A DNA stretch of 64,000 nt from Nakataea oryzae (lineage: Eukaryota > Ascomycota > Sordariomycetes > Magnaporthales > Magnaporthaceae): assembly GCA_003049435.1 (NCBI GenBank), contig PYSQ01000052.1, positions 1 through 64,000 of the forward strand, in the 5' to 3' direction. Below are positions 1 to 11,666 of the stretch, piece by piece; position 1 is the first letter of the stretch, and each line of letters starts with the position of its first letter. A model generated the notes under the pieces. It made no database searches. It was not told the origin of the DNA and worked only from the letters and a program-made list of their open reading frames with translations. The position numbers and the translations under genes were made by a program.

Positions 1-17
1 CCCCCCCAGAGAGCCCA

Positions 18-1806
18 CTAACCGTGAAACCCATCATCGGGTGGGCGGAGAGCTTCGTGCGCTTTTCGACGCTTTTCCTCCTCCTTGATCTGCTCAGAAA
101 CCTTGATATTCAACAACTCAGAGTCGACCTCGGGGTTCGCCTGCGCTACTTCCTGTCGCGCCTTTGTCTCAGCCGCAAGAACCTCGTTGTTGTGCCGCTT
201 CTCGACGCTCTCAAACAGGGGGCAGTTGCCATTTTTCCCACCACGCGCCACGTCGTCGAAATGGCCATAGTCGCAAGACTTGTGGCAGATATAGCACTGG
301 ACGTTGCCACAGCCCGCTCGGGTGCAAGTCATCTTGTTGCACCCGTTCTCCTTGATAAACGGGGTTCCACATTTGTTGCAGTTTCGAATCAATGCTGCCG
401 ACATGGCCTCTTCGATTGCGCGCCGGGCTGAGTGGCCGTTCTCGCGCGCAGCTTCCTGGCACGTTTGGGGAATGTGCGTCTCCCTCCTGCACAGACGGCA
501 GCTAACGATCTCGCACTCTGGGTTCTGGCAGTGGAACTCCTTGTTGATCTTGACATCGGGATACTCGGCTGCGTAGGGGCAGAATGGGCAGGTCTCGAGG
601 TTTTCGATGCCGGAAAGCCGGAGTGCCTCTTCCTGCTCGATGCGCTCGAGAGCAACCTGGAGTTTATTGTCCAGAAACATGCGTTTTTGGTCTGCAGAAA
701 ATCCAGCAGAGCATCCATCAGTCGACATGCAGGCTAGAGTATGCTTTGAAAGCCCGATCTGTGTCTCCGCCATGCGTCTCGCGCATTCTTTGCAGAAGTA
801 CTAGGGAGTTAGGAAAGAGAGGGTCAGCCAGATGATCGCTCTTAATGCTCACAGGTCAAGACATTTCTTTTCTTAGCGGCGGGCAATTGTGGGAGGAATG
901 ACAAGGGAGAGATATAATAAACAAAACATACGTGGGAGTCATCTGCGTTGCAGAAAACCATGCGGTCCTGGGCACACTCGGCGTAACAGCATCCGCAATC
1001 CATGGCTGTGCCCCGCGCCCGAGCCAGCTCGAGGTGTTCGTCTTCTTCTCTCGTCCTCTGCCGTTGCGCGTCATTCTGTATCTGTCGCGCGCGAGCCGCT
1101 ACACGGGCAGCGAGGAGCTCCTCAAACGCAAGCCGCTGTCCAGGGGCAACTGCGGGCATCGGAAGCTTGATCTTGTCGTCACCGTACAGCTTTGAATCCC
1201 TCGGGCGCTTGTTCAACTCAAAAGGCCGGTTCTTGTGATCCCAGCCGTCGAGTAGGTCACTAACCGCCAGATATGTCGCAAAGAGGTTTCTTCCATGTTC
1301 ATCAAACAGACGGTTGATTTCCTTGCAAGGCACTCTGGGAAAGGACCCTGAGAGCACGGCTTTCCTATAAAATTATATGTGAGTGAGTGGGCGATAAACA
1401 AGGACAGGAAGGCTTCTGGATTCCAAAGGCCTGGTGCATGGCGCGCTTACGAGGTGGAGCAGTAAAGTGCGCCCGCGGATTCGCATTGTTGCCGGTGGTC
1501 ATCGCTGGAAAACTGTCTAGAGTGCTGCGTTGCTTCATCAAGCTGTCTAGAAAGCTGTGCTGCTTCATCCAGTTCGTCATCGCATGGTTCTCGTTTGCGC
1601 TTGAGGCTCGTCTTGGCCCGCCTGGGGTAAGTATTGCCATCCTCGAGTTGGTCCAAAATATGGGAAATTGCCAGCTGGCTATCAAATCCTTTTTCTTTTG
1701 TGATTGAGTCGAGATAGTCGGGGCAGATATCGGGAAATACGGCAGTAATGGCATCTGCACAAGTCTGCTGCTGGCTTTCGCCGGTGTTGTCGGGAGAGGC
1801 CGGCAT
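18..1806 (-). CDS. RBR-type E3 ubiquitin ligase (RNF216/TRIAD3-like)
   Basis: Predicted ubiquitin ligase of the RING-between-RING class, which passes ubiquitin through a cysteine in RING2. Three exons fit in phase: 1451-1806, 932-1364 and 18-800, giving 523 residues. The N-terminus (about residues 18-60) resembles a CUE/UBA-type ubiquitin-binding helix bundle. RING1 starts with CGCC at residue 242 and spans intron 2; an IBR-type cluster starts with CPFC at residue 334; RING2 starts with CNKC at 404, and Cys417 (in GCNKMTC) sits where the catalytic cysteine of the family lies. The C-terminus is charged and helical. The three-cluster spacing is closest to animal RNF216. The start ATG at 1806 precedes the CUE-like segment; nothing upstream extends it convincingly. 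Family assignment is firm; substrate unknown. Confidence 0.88.
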
Positions 1807-3522
1807 ATCTTGAACGGCAGTCCAACCTCCTCGCTCTGCCTGGTCTCGAGGGGGAAAGCAACTGTCTTGCCTGGGGCGGAGGAGGCAGGCAAATTACCAG
1901 ACAGCCGCCCGGAGTGTAAGCTGACTGGGGTTGAGTTGCTAAGGGGAAAAAGAAGAAGATAAGAAGAAGAAGAAGAAAAGAAAAGAACGGGTTGCGTTTT
2001 GACCCAGGGTGCCGCCCCTCCCCGAACTGGACTGCTTTGGTCGCTACTTCGGGTTGGGGGCGCAGGTCCTTGGCCGGTCAGCAGACGAAGGTCGCGGAGA
2101 AAGCTCCTCGAACTGGAGAAGTAGACGCAACAGAAGCCTCGGGTTAGCACGAGAAAGCGTGGGAAGTAAATGTACAAGAGGCGTCGAGGGAGGTGGGTTG
2201 ATGGACGAGTCCCACTTTGCTCGGGCTGACGAGGCAAACGTGACAACCTCGAGCAGAACGGGCTTAGAAGCGGGCGCCTCATATGCTTTTAAAGGCGGTA
2301 CGCGGACAATAGCGGGGGGCCTCAAACGGCAGGAACGGGAAAGGCTTGGGCAACCAAGGCACAGGCAGACGGAATTAGGACCAAAGGGGACTGACTGTGA
2401 CTGACAAGGAAGGTCGGCACCGGGGTAGGGTTTGGAGAAAGAAAAAGAAAAAAAAAGAACGAAAAACGAAGAAAAACAAAAAGAGAAAAGAATGGAGGCA
2501 AGAAAAAAGGCCAGCACCTAGGAGCCCAATCGAGATCGTCAGGGTAGCACGGTTTGTTCCGGTGTGCGCGCTGGGCTGGTCGTGGAGAGCTCAGGGCGGA
2601 AAAGAAACAACGACTTTGAGAGAGCGCCAGTGTGTCCAAGTCCGCAATCCACCTGGACTGCGCGCGGGCAGCGGAAATGAATGCCTGTGTCGTCAAGCCT
2701 GGCCTAGCGAGAGTGACAGAAGACAGGTCTGTTCAGCTCCAAGAAGCACCAGGGTGCGCCCGCTTGCGAGGGAAGCGACGAAGGATCCAGGGCAAGCGCG
2801 CGGGAACGGATTTACCTCGAGGCTCGACTGGCGCGCGACAGCGTCCCTTCATCCGGCTGGCCCTGGAAGCCTTGGGCAGCATCAAGAGTCCCCCGGCCGA
2901 GGCTGTGGGCAGCGTTGATTGAGGCGTCAAGCCGGGTCCCTGCCGGTCGGGCAGCTGGTCGCGGAATTGAGCTCTGAGCTCGGAGCACCTCCTCAGAGGC
3001 AGTAGGCAGGTAATGGTAGATTTGATTCCTCCGTTGCTTTACTTACCTGTCTCCCGCAATCAGTTCGAGGTTTGAGATCCATAGTGAGAAAGGGCCAAGT
3101 GGGGCGAGTCAGGAGAGCACGAGCATATCTCCTAGGTCTAGCGCCCCACTTTGTTGCCCGCCGACGGGAATATTGGAGACGCTATTGGCACACCACATCA
3201 CGGAGCAGCTCCTTGCCTGCCCTGCCACCACCACCACCACGGCTCCCGTGGGAAGGGACCAATAAGGCCTCGCTGTTGCATGAGCGTGATACGAGCGATA
3301 CGCAGGCTCGCAATGGGGGTGTCAAATAGCGTTGAGGAGCAAACTAGCTAGGCGAGGATCTGACGGATCACCTGCGCCTGCAAGCGGAGATGCGCCAGCT
3401 GGCGATAAAAGGCCCCCGGCAAACAACTGCACGTCCGTCCAGTGTGTGAGAATTCCAACTCAGATTCTAGGAACAGCAGGCACTTGGATTGAGACTCTAT
3501 ACCTGCCAGCCACTTAAACCAC
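1807..3522. other. Intergenic spacer with A-rich tract
   Basis: Between the start of the RBR ligase gene and the end of RAD4. It holds a strongly A-rich, G-interrupted tract at about 2433-2511 and short polypurine runs near 1950-1985, presumably part of the ligase promoter. The open frames here are low-complexity and lack family signatures. No gene seen. Confidence 0.6.
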
Positions 3523-6500
3523 TTAGGTCTCGCTGTCAGAACCGATGCTTCCCTGCGACATCTTGGAGTTCGCCTTGACAGCGGCCTGCCGAGAAGGCCT
3601 TCTCTTTCCGGGGGAGGGCTGCGACACAACCAGGGGCCTGGGAGCGATGCGCGCGGCCGTCCCCAAGGCTGTCTCCAAGCGTCCATCTTCAATCATCAGG
3701 CCACCATCATCCTCTTCGTCTCCGTCTTGCTCATCCGGTACTGGGAAATAGCTCCCTTTCTTACCACCACCACTTTCAGCCTCCTCGCCCGCGGATGCCG
3801 CTTCCAGAGCCTCCTCTTCATCAAAGCCTTCGGGAAGGAACCCGCCGGCGGTGTCCTCGTCATAACTAGGTTCGGCCGCTGCCTCTGGCTGTGTCGGTCC
3901 GCTGCTGTTGCCGCCGCCGCCGCCGGCGCGAGCGCCCCTCCCAAAGATGGGCCCATCGTCGTTTTCGTCTCCATATTCCTCCCGGAGCCTCCGAAGGAGG
4001 CGCATCCCCATGAGCATCCGCCTCCACATCCTCATTGCCGCCTTCTGGCGCTTCTCGTCCTCCTTTCTTGTCCTTTCAGCCTCGTCCTTCGCCAGCTCCT
4101 GCATCGCCCTATCATGATGCTCCTCCGCGATAACCACCCCTTGTATCACCGGCACGGCCATTCGGTGGCCAAACTCGAAGTCGATCACAGCCTCGGCGTA
4201 GTCAATATTGAGCCGTTTACAAACCTTGACAACGCCCCTATATGGCACGTGGACAGCGCCTTTGGGGCACATGTGTTCCACAAACAGATCTATGTTGCCG
4301 TATTCGTTTTTGGGGATGATTCCATCTTTAATGGGCGGCGGGATGATCCAGTCGGTCTGGTCGAAACTGTAGAGGCCCTGAAGCACTTTTTGCCCGCGTG
4401 CTTCCGCCATCGCAATTTCTCGCTTCCTGTTGATCGTGGCTGCCCGATATGGAACGCTCTTCAACGGCATCTCTCCAGGTTTAGGCGCGCGTCCTTGCTT
4501 GTGCCATGTCTCGGCACTCTTGACCTGGGCGATGTCCTTACGGAGGTAAACGTTTTCCTCGGTGGTTTTACCACCCTTGGCCTTGCTCGTGAACACACTC
4601 ACGGGCGACGCTCCAGGAGCTAAAGCCTCTTCCCTTTTCAAGTGGCGTTCAAGGACGTACTCTTTGGACTGCTTATAGTACTGTAGGGTCTCCTCCCCTG
4701 ATTTAACCACCTTCTTCTCGGGTTTCGCCGGCCGAAGATCCGACGCATCTTCATCCTCATCCATGTCGGTAATGGGATGTTGCTTTGTGCCTCTTGAATA
4801 ACCTCGCATGGCGGCTTTCGTCCAGTCCACTAGGCTGTAGCGCTGAACTTTTCCGTTTTCGTCCCTTACAGGAACCTTCGTAACAGGATACCTCATGCCT
4901 TTTGTTTTGCCAGGAAGTGTTTGACGCTTCAGGTATCGGACCGTGACATCTTTCGAGTTGTTAGTAGACTCCTTTCCCAGCCTCCAGAGATGAGACATTC
5001 TGCGTGTCTGTCTTCCTTTTCATGGGTTGAACCAAAACTTGCTTACCTTTCGCGGTGCCATCTTGGGAATATCCAATCACATAAGCCATGACTTGCCTCT
5101 TCTTGTCTGCTTGACCACCTCTGGGCTCCAGACTCTCAACAAGCTCTCTGTTGGTGGCAACAAGCGATTTCACCATAGGCTCGACAACAAGGAATTTCCT
5201 AGTCACCGGAGACAGAACCTCTGTCCAGTAGTGAGGATACTCCAGATCCGTATCGAACTGTACACGCCTCTTGGCGGGTTTTTGAGGGACCTCGACGATC
5301 AGGTCATCGTCGCTGTTGATTTCCCGGAGTTCAGAATCGTCCAAATCGGCATCGTCCACCTTCTGTCGTTTTTGACCGCCTCGACGCAGCGTCCTTTCGG
5401 ATGTGCGCTTGCCTTTGGGCTTGATAGGGGCAGTGCCACGCGACGGCACGTCCCTTGAAGGCTTCTCCGGTTCGGATGCTGTGTCTCCCTGAGCCTCCTC
5501 TTCTGCTTCAGGGTCTGCATCCTCCGGCTTTGTCCAACCAAATCCGAGTGGTTCTGGAGTGGCCGGAAAGTCAGCTTGTTTTCATGGGGGTGACTATAGT
5601 GGATAGATTCCGAACCAATGCGAGACTTTCGTTTCGCCACATGCAATTTTTGATCGAGAATTTGTCAAAAAGGAGGGAATCAGAAGCACAAGTGGACTTA
5701 CGAAGACTTGCAACCATGCGCGCCTCCAAGCCCAGTCCCCGCAGAAGAGCTGTGAAGAGCTGAGCGCCAACATCTCTGCTACCGTTGCAGTCTTGTGCAT
5801 GCTGCCGAAAGGCCTCCAAATCGCGTATCTGCTCTCCGTACTTGGAAGCATCATGGGGACCCTTCTTAAAGGCCCGGGTCAGGCGGTCGAGTCTCTCGAG
5901 CGACATATAGCCAACCTTTCGAATTCCGGGCGCCGTGATGTTGAAACGTTGCTTCCAAAAGGCAGACAAAGCCTTCATTAGCCTGATAAGCGGATCGCCG
6001 TGGCTCATGTCCACCTCGCCCGTCCCGAGCCGCCGGGCAGCAACGCCCCAGTCTCGAGAGGAGCGATCAGCTGGCTCGCCTGACTTTCCCTCCCCCATCC
6101 CCTTTCCTTTGACCGGGACTCGCTTCATGCTAGGTGGCTCATTCTGGGGGCCCTCAAGGCCCGAGGCCCGCCGCCACCTCTCAACCTCGTCCCAGAGTCG
6201 GACAGGGAGATGAGATAACATTATGCCCTGCACTAAAGGATCGCACAGCCACGCGTTCCGGGTAGCGTTGGCCCACAAAAGACACAGAACATGCATGCGA
6301 TGGATTCCATTGCGCGTAAGCCTATCACGCTTAGTGGGACCCCTTTTGCCAAAGTCGTTGATAAGCGACATCCTCGTGTCTTTGAAGAGCGTTAGTTCCA
6401 AGGTTGCGGAAGGGGCTGGGCCTTCCTGGAGGGCTGTGAATGGGGCCTGGACATCCTCAAACTCGATGTCCTCATCTTCGTCCTCCGAGTCATCTTCCTC

Positions 6501-6812
6501 GTCGTCGTCATTGCCAGCTGCACGCGCCTTGCCCTTGTCGCCAGACGGAAGGGCGGTTTCCGGCTCCGAGGAAGAGAGAGACGACAGGGAGCTCTCATCG
6601 TCTTCGCTGTCGAGAATCTCTGCAACTAGCTTTGTGTTGGCAGAAGAAGCCCCCGGAGTAGATGCTGCATCAATCGAGTCAAAGAGGGTTTTCCTGCGAG
6701 GGGGAGGGACGGAGGTGTTTTTTGCCCTGGCTGCCTGGCGTGGAGTCTTGGCGGCTCCAGCCCCAGCAGTTTGAGTCGAATTGCGCACGCGGTTGCGCGG
6801 ACGAGGAGGCAT
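3523..6812 (-). CDS. RAD4: DNA repair protein Rad4 (XPC homologue)
   Basis: Damage-recognition factor of nucleotide excision repair, acting in the nucleus with a Rad23-type partner. Three exons join in phase: 5702-6812, 5047-5574 and 3523-4949, for 1021 residues. The N-terminal 190 residues are acidic and low-complexity. A Rad4 transglutaminase-like fold follows, interrupted by the first intron and ending around the HYWTEV segment. The three beta-hairpin domains come next: BHD1 from about residue 643 (EYVLERHLKREE), BHD2 about 695-755 and BHD3 about 755-830 (including GVVKVCKRLNIDYAEAV). The tail carries a Gly-rich patch and basic residues. Intron 2 has a TACTAAC branch site close to its acceptor. 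Length and domain order match fungal Rad4, so this is a confident call. Confidence 0.95.
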
Positions 6813-7965
6813 TGTGAAATGTCAGAGGTAACGGGGAAGGCGGTGATGGATGGAAAACAGCGAAACAAGACGAGAAGAAGGAAAATGTCGAGCCAAATCA
6901 AGGCGGCGAGCAGGCACCAACCTCTGCCGCCATAGACCTGGGCATGCGGGCGTTTGAGTCGGGGATTCCAGTGGTTGTGGTTGCGCACTGGGTGTTGTTC
7001 TTCTTCCACTTGCATGCAACGCGAGGCATTGGTTAATGGAATCAACTGCGACACGGCGACGAGTGGGAGTGCCACGCTGCAAGGCGCTACTATTGCATCA
7101 CGCGCAGGCGTTTGGATCGAGCCCGTCGCGACATCATGTGATATGCATGTGTAAGAGTCGGGTTTGGGCGCAGGGGAGAAGGCAGCCTTTCTTCTTGCAC
7201 AGTGGGTAGAAGGAAGCTGGGGTCTGCAGCAGCCTGCATGGATAGCTAGAAATCTTTTTCGGGGCTACTCGACGGGAAGGGGAAACGGTTGGTATCGATT
7301 TAGGCGGGCTGGCCAAGTTCTCTGGGCCAGACAGCACGTCTGCTGGCACTGCAACGGCTTCTCAACAACCCTCGGCATTGCCCAGCATTGAGGGATGGCT
7401 CATTGCATGTCGGCACCCTCTCGTCTGTGTTTGGTCGCTCGACCCCTGCACCGCTTGGCGACAACTCGCATAAACGCAGGTGCAGGGGCCATGGGGCAGC
7501 CTGTGCGCCTGGCCCGGGCGCGCGCCCGTGCCCCGCTGGACGCACAGTGACGAAGCGGCTCGCCAGCTTAACCGGAACTAAAAGCCCCTCTTCCCCCGAC
7601 AAGTAATTCAATGCCTGTTTCGCCCGTCCAGCACGCCTCAATACAGCGATGGCACGCCGCGCCCTGAAGCCTTGCCATCCCCGTCCAATTCAATCGCCGC
7701 AGTCCCGCTCGACTTAGCGAGGCTTCCCACCAGCCCAGCGACTGCGACGGGTCTCGGACGCCCGGATACAACGACGCTGTAGCTGGCACGCGGGGCGGTG
7801 GGCAGCTAACACAGTAACCCACTGCTGGCAGCTCCCGACCGCCATAGGCGAGCCCCAGGCGAGCCCAGTCCAATTCGCAAGTATTCAGTCAACAAGGGGA
7901 GGAGCTGCAGGTGGGGAAAGAGGAGCAGCAGGGCCGTAAACGAGATAGAACCGCGCGCCGGCCCA
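6813..7965. other. Divergent promoter region of RAD4 and the CENP-B-like gene
   Basis: Shared upstream region of two divergent genes, about 1.15 kb. GC-rich without strong repeats; a purine-rich stretch lies just before the plus-strand start (about 7897-7930). Short open frames on both strands have no recognisable domain. No gene seen. Confidence 0.6.
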
Positions 7966-9444
7966 ATGGCCGACTTCATTATTAAGGACGAGGCGGCACT
8001 GGCCGCCGCTGCCATGGCGGATTACGCCAAGGATCATGCGGGCTCCGAGCACCTGGAGGACGCTGAAATGGACGACGAGCCCGTCCCGCAGCAGCTGAAA
8101 ACAGCCCCGTCGTCGTCTGCAGGCGTTTATGACGAAGACGACGAGGACGGCGGCTCAACACCCGCACCCGCGGGCGCCGCCAGCACTGGCGCAACAGCTG
8201 GGGCAGCAGCAGGCGTTGCCGTCGACGAAGCGCACCACAGCGAAAGCGGAACGGCGGCCGCGGCGTCGACGACGACGACTGCGGCGCCGGCAAGAGCAGC
8301 AGCGTCAACAGTAACAACAACCCCCAGCAAGGAGCGCCATTCGCTTACGCTGGACCAGCGGCGGGCGCTGCGGCGCTGGGCCAACAGCCAGATGGTGCGC
8401 CCCTCGCACAAGGCGTGCATCGAGTGGTTCGCGTCCGAGTATGGGCTCTCCATCTCGCAGTCGACCGTGTCGCACTCGCTGTCGCCGAAGTACGCCCGCC
8501 TCGACAACGACTCGCAGCTGTCGGGCTCGCGCCTGCGCTTTGGCAATTGGCCCGACGTTGAGAAGCTAGTCCTGCTCTGGCACTCGGAGATGGTCAACCG
8601 CGGCCGCCAGCCCAGCAACGAGGAGCTCGTGCAGAAGGCCGTCGCCATCTTCGAGCAGCTGCCCCGCTACGAGGGTGAGAAGGCGCCCAACTTCTCGCCT
8701 GGCTGGGTCCATCGCTTCAAGAAGCGCTACGGCCTGCTGATGCGCCGCCAGCGCCGCACCGTCCCGGGCCCAGGCGGCGTGGGACCCGATGACTCGGAGG
8801 ACATATCCTACCTGGTCGACGCGCTGCCGCGCTTCATGCCTGTCTCGGCGGAAACATCGACCGCTACCATTCGTGATCTCTTCCTTCGTGTGATCGGTAT
8901 CGACACCAGCCTGGCAACCTGCGCCCGCGTCCGCGACGAGGTTGTCTGCATCCAGACTGCCGCCGCCGCCCCCACCCCGCACAACATGGCCATCGCCGCC
9001 GCCGCCGTCGCAGCGGCCAACCCATCCCTCGGCGCAAGCGCCCCTGTCAGTCTGACGGTCAGTGACGACGTCGTTGGCGCCATCGGCGATGGCCATGTGC
9101 AGGCGTCCTCGTCGTCGCAGATGAGCCTGGGCGACGAAGACGACGCTGAGGTCGCCCTCCAAAACGCACTCTGTCAGATGCCGCAAGAGGTCACCGGCGC
9201 CGAGGCCGAGGCAGCCGCGCCCGAGGATCAGGGGCATCGCATGGAGGACCATGGGCTCTCGCTCAACCGTAATTCCAGTGCCGCACCTAATAGCGGCGAT
9301 TATGGACTGCAGCAACTGCAGCAAGCGCAGACAACGCCGACCCCACAACATCAGCCACATCCTCAACAACAGCACCATCTTCACCATCAGCAGCCATCAC
9401 CAGCGTCGCCACCTCCAATAGCGCCGCCGCCGCCACAACAACAA

Positions 9445-9501
<57 letters not shown>

Positions 9502-9762
9502 CAACAGCCACAACAACAACAACAACATCCGCAGCAAAATCTAGAACTCAGTACACCCACATCCGTCCGCATGCAACAACTCCCAACCCAAACACCCCAC
9601 TTTCCACACGACACCGAGCTGAAGTTGACACCCATCCCAAGCTCAGTCCCAACTCCCGCCTCGGGCGAGAGACCAGTCCGGTGCCCGTTCTGTCTCAACA
9701 CCAGAATGCTCCGTTCAATAAAGGAGGCGGTAGAGCACATGTCTACTCACGTCGTCGTCTAG
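7966..9762 (+). CDS. CENP-B-type helix-turn-helix protein with polyQ tract and C-terminal zinc finger
   Basis: Uninterrupted 598-residue frame. Residues about 127-262 form two consecutive helix-turn-helix units of the CENP-B/Tc5 transposase DNA-binding type: the first holds RRALRRWANSQ, the second runs to FKKRYGLLMRRQRR. The DDE nuclease domain of pogo-like transposases is absent, so this looks like a domesticated DNA-binding protein rather than a transposon. Around it are an acidic Ala/Thr-rich N-terminus, a long low-complexity middle, 24 glutamines (about residues 491-514), and a terminal CPFC...HMSTH finger (C-x2-C-x14-H-x3-H, about 573-595). A nuclear DNA-binding role is inferred; targets are unknown. 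The start was chosen as the first ATG of the frame, well upstream of the domains. Confidence 0.85.
9436..9507 (+). repeat. CAA/CAG repeat encoding 24 glutamines
   Basis: Trinucleotide run inside the CENP-B-like gene: four CAA, fifteen uninterrupted CAG (9448-9492), four CAA, one CAG. A further CAA-rich stretch follows after a proline codon. A pure CAG core of fifteen units is a candidate for length variation between strains. Confidence 0.97.
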
Positions 9763-11666
9763 CAAGCTGCGATATAACGCGCCGTGGAACGGTATTTGCA
9801 TGCAATTGTTCGGGACATCAGATATGTGTCTTAATCTTTTTTTGGCTTGATTTGCCACTGGCTTGATGGGGTTTGGGTGACACAAACAGCAGATGTGGGT
9901 TAGGCGGGTTTGGTTCTTTAGGGCGTTCAGGGTGTTGGGGAAGACCTCCTCCGGCTATTAGTATACCAGTTTACTCTTCTATAAAACGGCTTCGAGAAAT
10001 AAGACGAGCAGCGCCATGTGTGGAATCAACATGGCTGCTGACCCGGTCGGTTCTTTGGAACCCACGACAGTCGTCGTCGTAACGCCTCGGTTTCAAAGAG
10101 ATTCACGCGAGCAATTATAGGCGTTTATGTACGGATATATGAATAACTAGGTACCTACATAGGTAGGTAGTAACTGGGCTGATTGCCTTGGCTTCTGGTG
10201 GCAGACATTCCAGTGCGTAGAATGCAACACTGTGTACTTGGTGACATACATCCACCTGCTTTGCCCTGCTGTCCAACAGACGGTTTGCAACAACACGATC
10301 GACCAAACCGCAAATCACCATCCGCTGGCACATCGGAATTCCCCTGTCTGTGGGCCTTGGCTCTGCCCTCGATGCTGCGTTTTCTTTCGCTTTCTTTTTA
10401 CTCATTCCAGCGGGTATAAACGTAAGCCGTTCTGGTTTCCATCCCAAACAAAAGAATAAGAAAAAAAAGTCCAGAGCACCAAGGCACCACGCAAAAATAA
10501 GGACGAAAGCAACTTCGCCTCAAGAAAAGAAAAAAAAGAGGGACGAACGCCGAAACAAGCAGAAAAGAAAAGTACAGCAAGAAAAAAAACAAGGGCCCTG
10601 CAATCGTCCTATCCCCCGATCTCCGGAAAGCGACATCTCGTGACTCGACTCTCCTGGGACGCCAAACTTTTATCCCCCTTCATAACCCGCATGTATCATT
10701 GCCGCGTCGGGCAATACTTTCACCATCGCGCTTGTTGATGCTGACTGTGCTCTTTTCCCAGCCTCGACACAGCAAACAACGCATGCTTTGTTCTGCGGAA
10801 CGATAGAGATGACCACAAAAGGGAAGTCACCATTTCGCCACGCACCAACCCCGAGCCAGGGTAGGAAAAAAAGACAAAGGGAAAAAGAGTGGGCAAGAGG
10901 AAGCAATCGGCGGGGGAGAAGAGCGATGTTGAAACAAGAAAAAGAAACGAATAAAAGGAAGCTGAACCGAAGCTCTGGGTCGGATTTCCTCGGAGGGCCA
11001 GGGAAGAAGAAAAAAAGAACAAAGGAAAAAAAAGGTGCACGACTTTGGTGAGTGAGGGATGATGGGAAATGTAAACTGGTTGGGGAGATATACACTCAAC
11101 CTAGCACGACTCCCGAGATCCCCAGAAAAAATAGTGATATATGATTAAGCCCATAAGACGAAAGCAATGCTTTTAGTCGCCCCTCCACCCTCGGCACCCA
11201 TCCAGTGCTCACTGAGAACGACACTCAATTCACACGCCGATGGAAATTCTGGGAGTCGCTGTGCCCATCCAATTCCGGATATGAAAGGGGGAGGGGAGGG
11301 CCCTGAAAAGATGGTGGGCCGCTTCTGCGATTCTTGCTCGATTAGGGAGGATAATGCGTGCATTTGAAATCCAGGGAATAGCCCTGGCATCCATGTAGAG
11401 CCAGGCACATGCGAGGACGCGTTTGTCCGAGCTTGATTTCATAGCCTCCTTGAACCTGACCCGCTGGGTGGATAGATCAGCCAGGACGTGCGCCATTAAA
11501 AGCAGCGAAGTGTGCAAGAGTGGCTAGGGACCAAGGTGGAGCTCCGAAATGGCAATGCCGTGCGGGAGCAGCCTTGATCCTTCGCTCGGAGAGTTGTTGG
11601 AAGTATATTATCGGAGGTGAAATTCAAAGGGCGCCTTGGTCGGGTAAACGGGCGTTGCCTCGTCCC
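9763..11666. other. Convergent 3' spacer with two A/G-rich tracts
   Basis: Lies between the 3' ends of the CENP-B-like gene and BEM1. It contains A-rich tracts at about 10455-10590 and 10862-11036 and a near-palindrome of TACCTA and TAGGTA at 10152-10165. Open frames here are driven by the homopurine bias and encode only Lys/Arg- or Phe/Ser-rich strings. No gene seen. Confidence 0.6.
10152..10165. repeat. TACCTA/TAGGTA inverted repeat
   Basis: TACCTA and TAGGTA separated by CA form a 6-bp stem inverted repeat, preceded by G and followed by another GGTAG. Related CCTA/TAGG words recur in other spacers of the window (about 26533, 36903, 38495-38525, 41633). Confidence 0.6.

Noticed and set aside
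2397..2918. 173-codon plus-strand frame
   Set aside because: Starts with a Lys-rich string from the A-rich tract; no domain.
9287..9511. Ala/Val-rich minus-strand frame and Cys-rich neighbour
   Set aside because: Antisense translations of the CAG/CAA repeat.
7966..9762. Active Tc5/pogo transposon
   Set aside because: No DDE nuclease domain, no terminal inverted repeats found near the gene ends.
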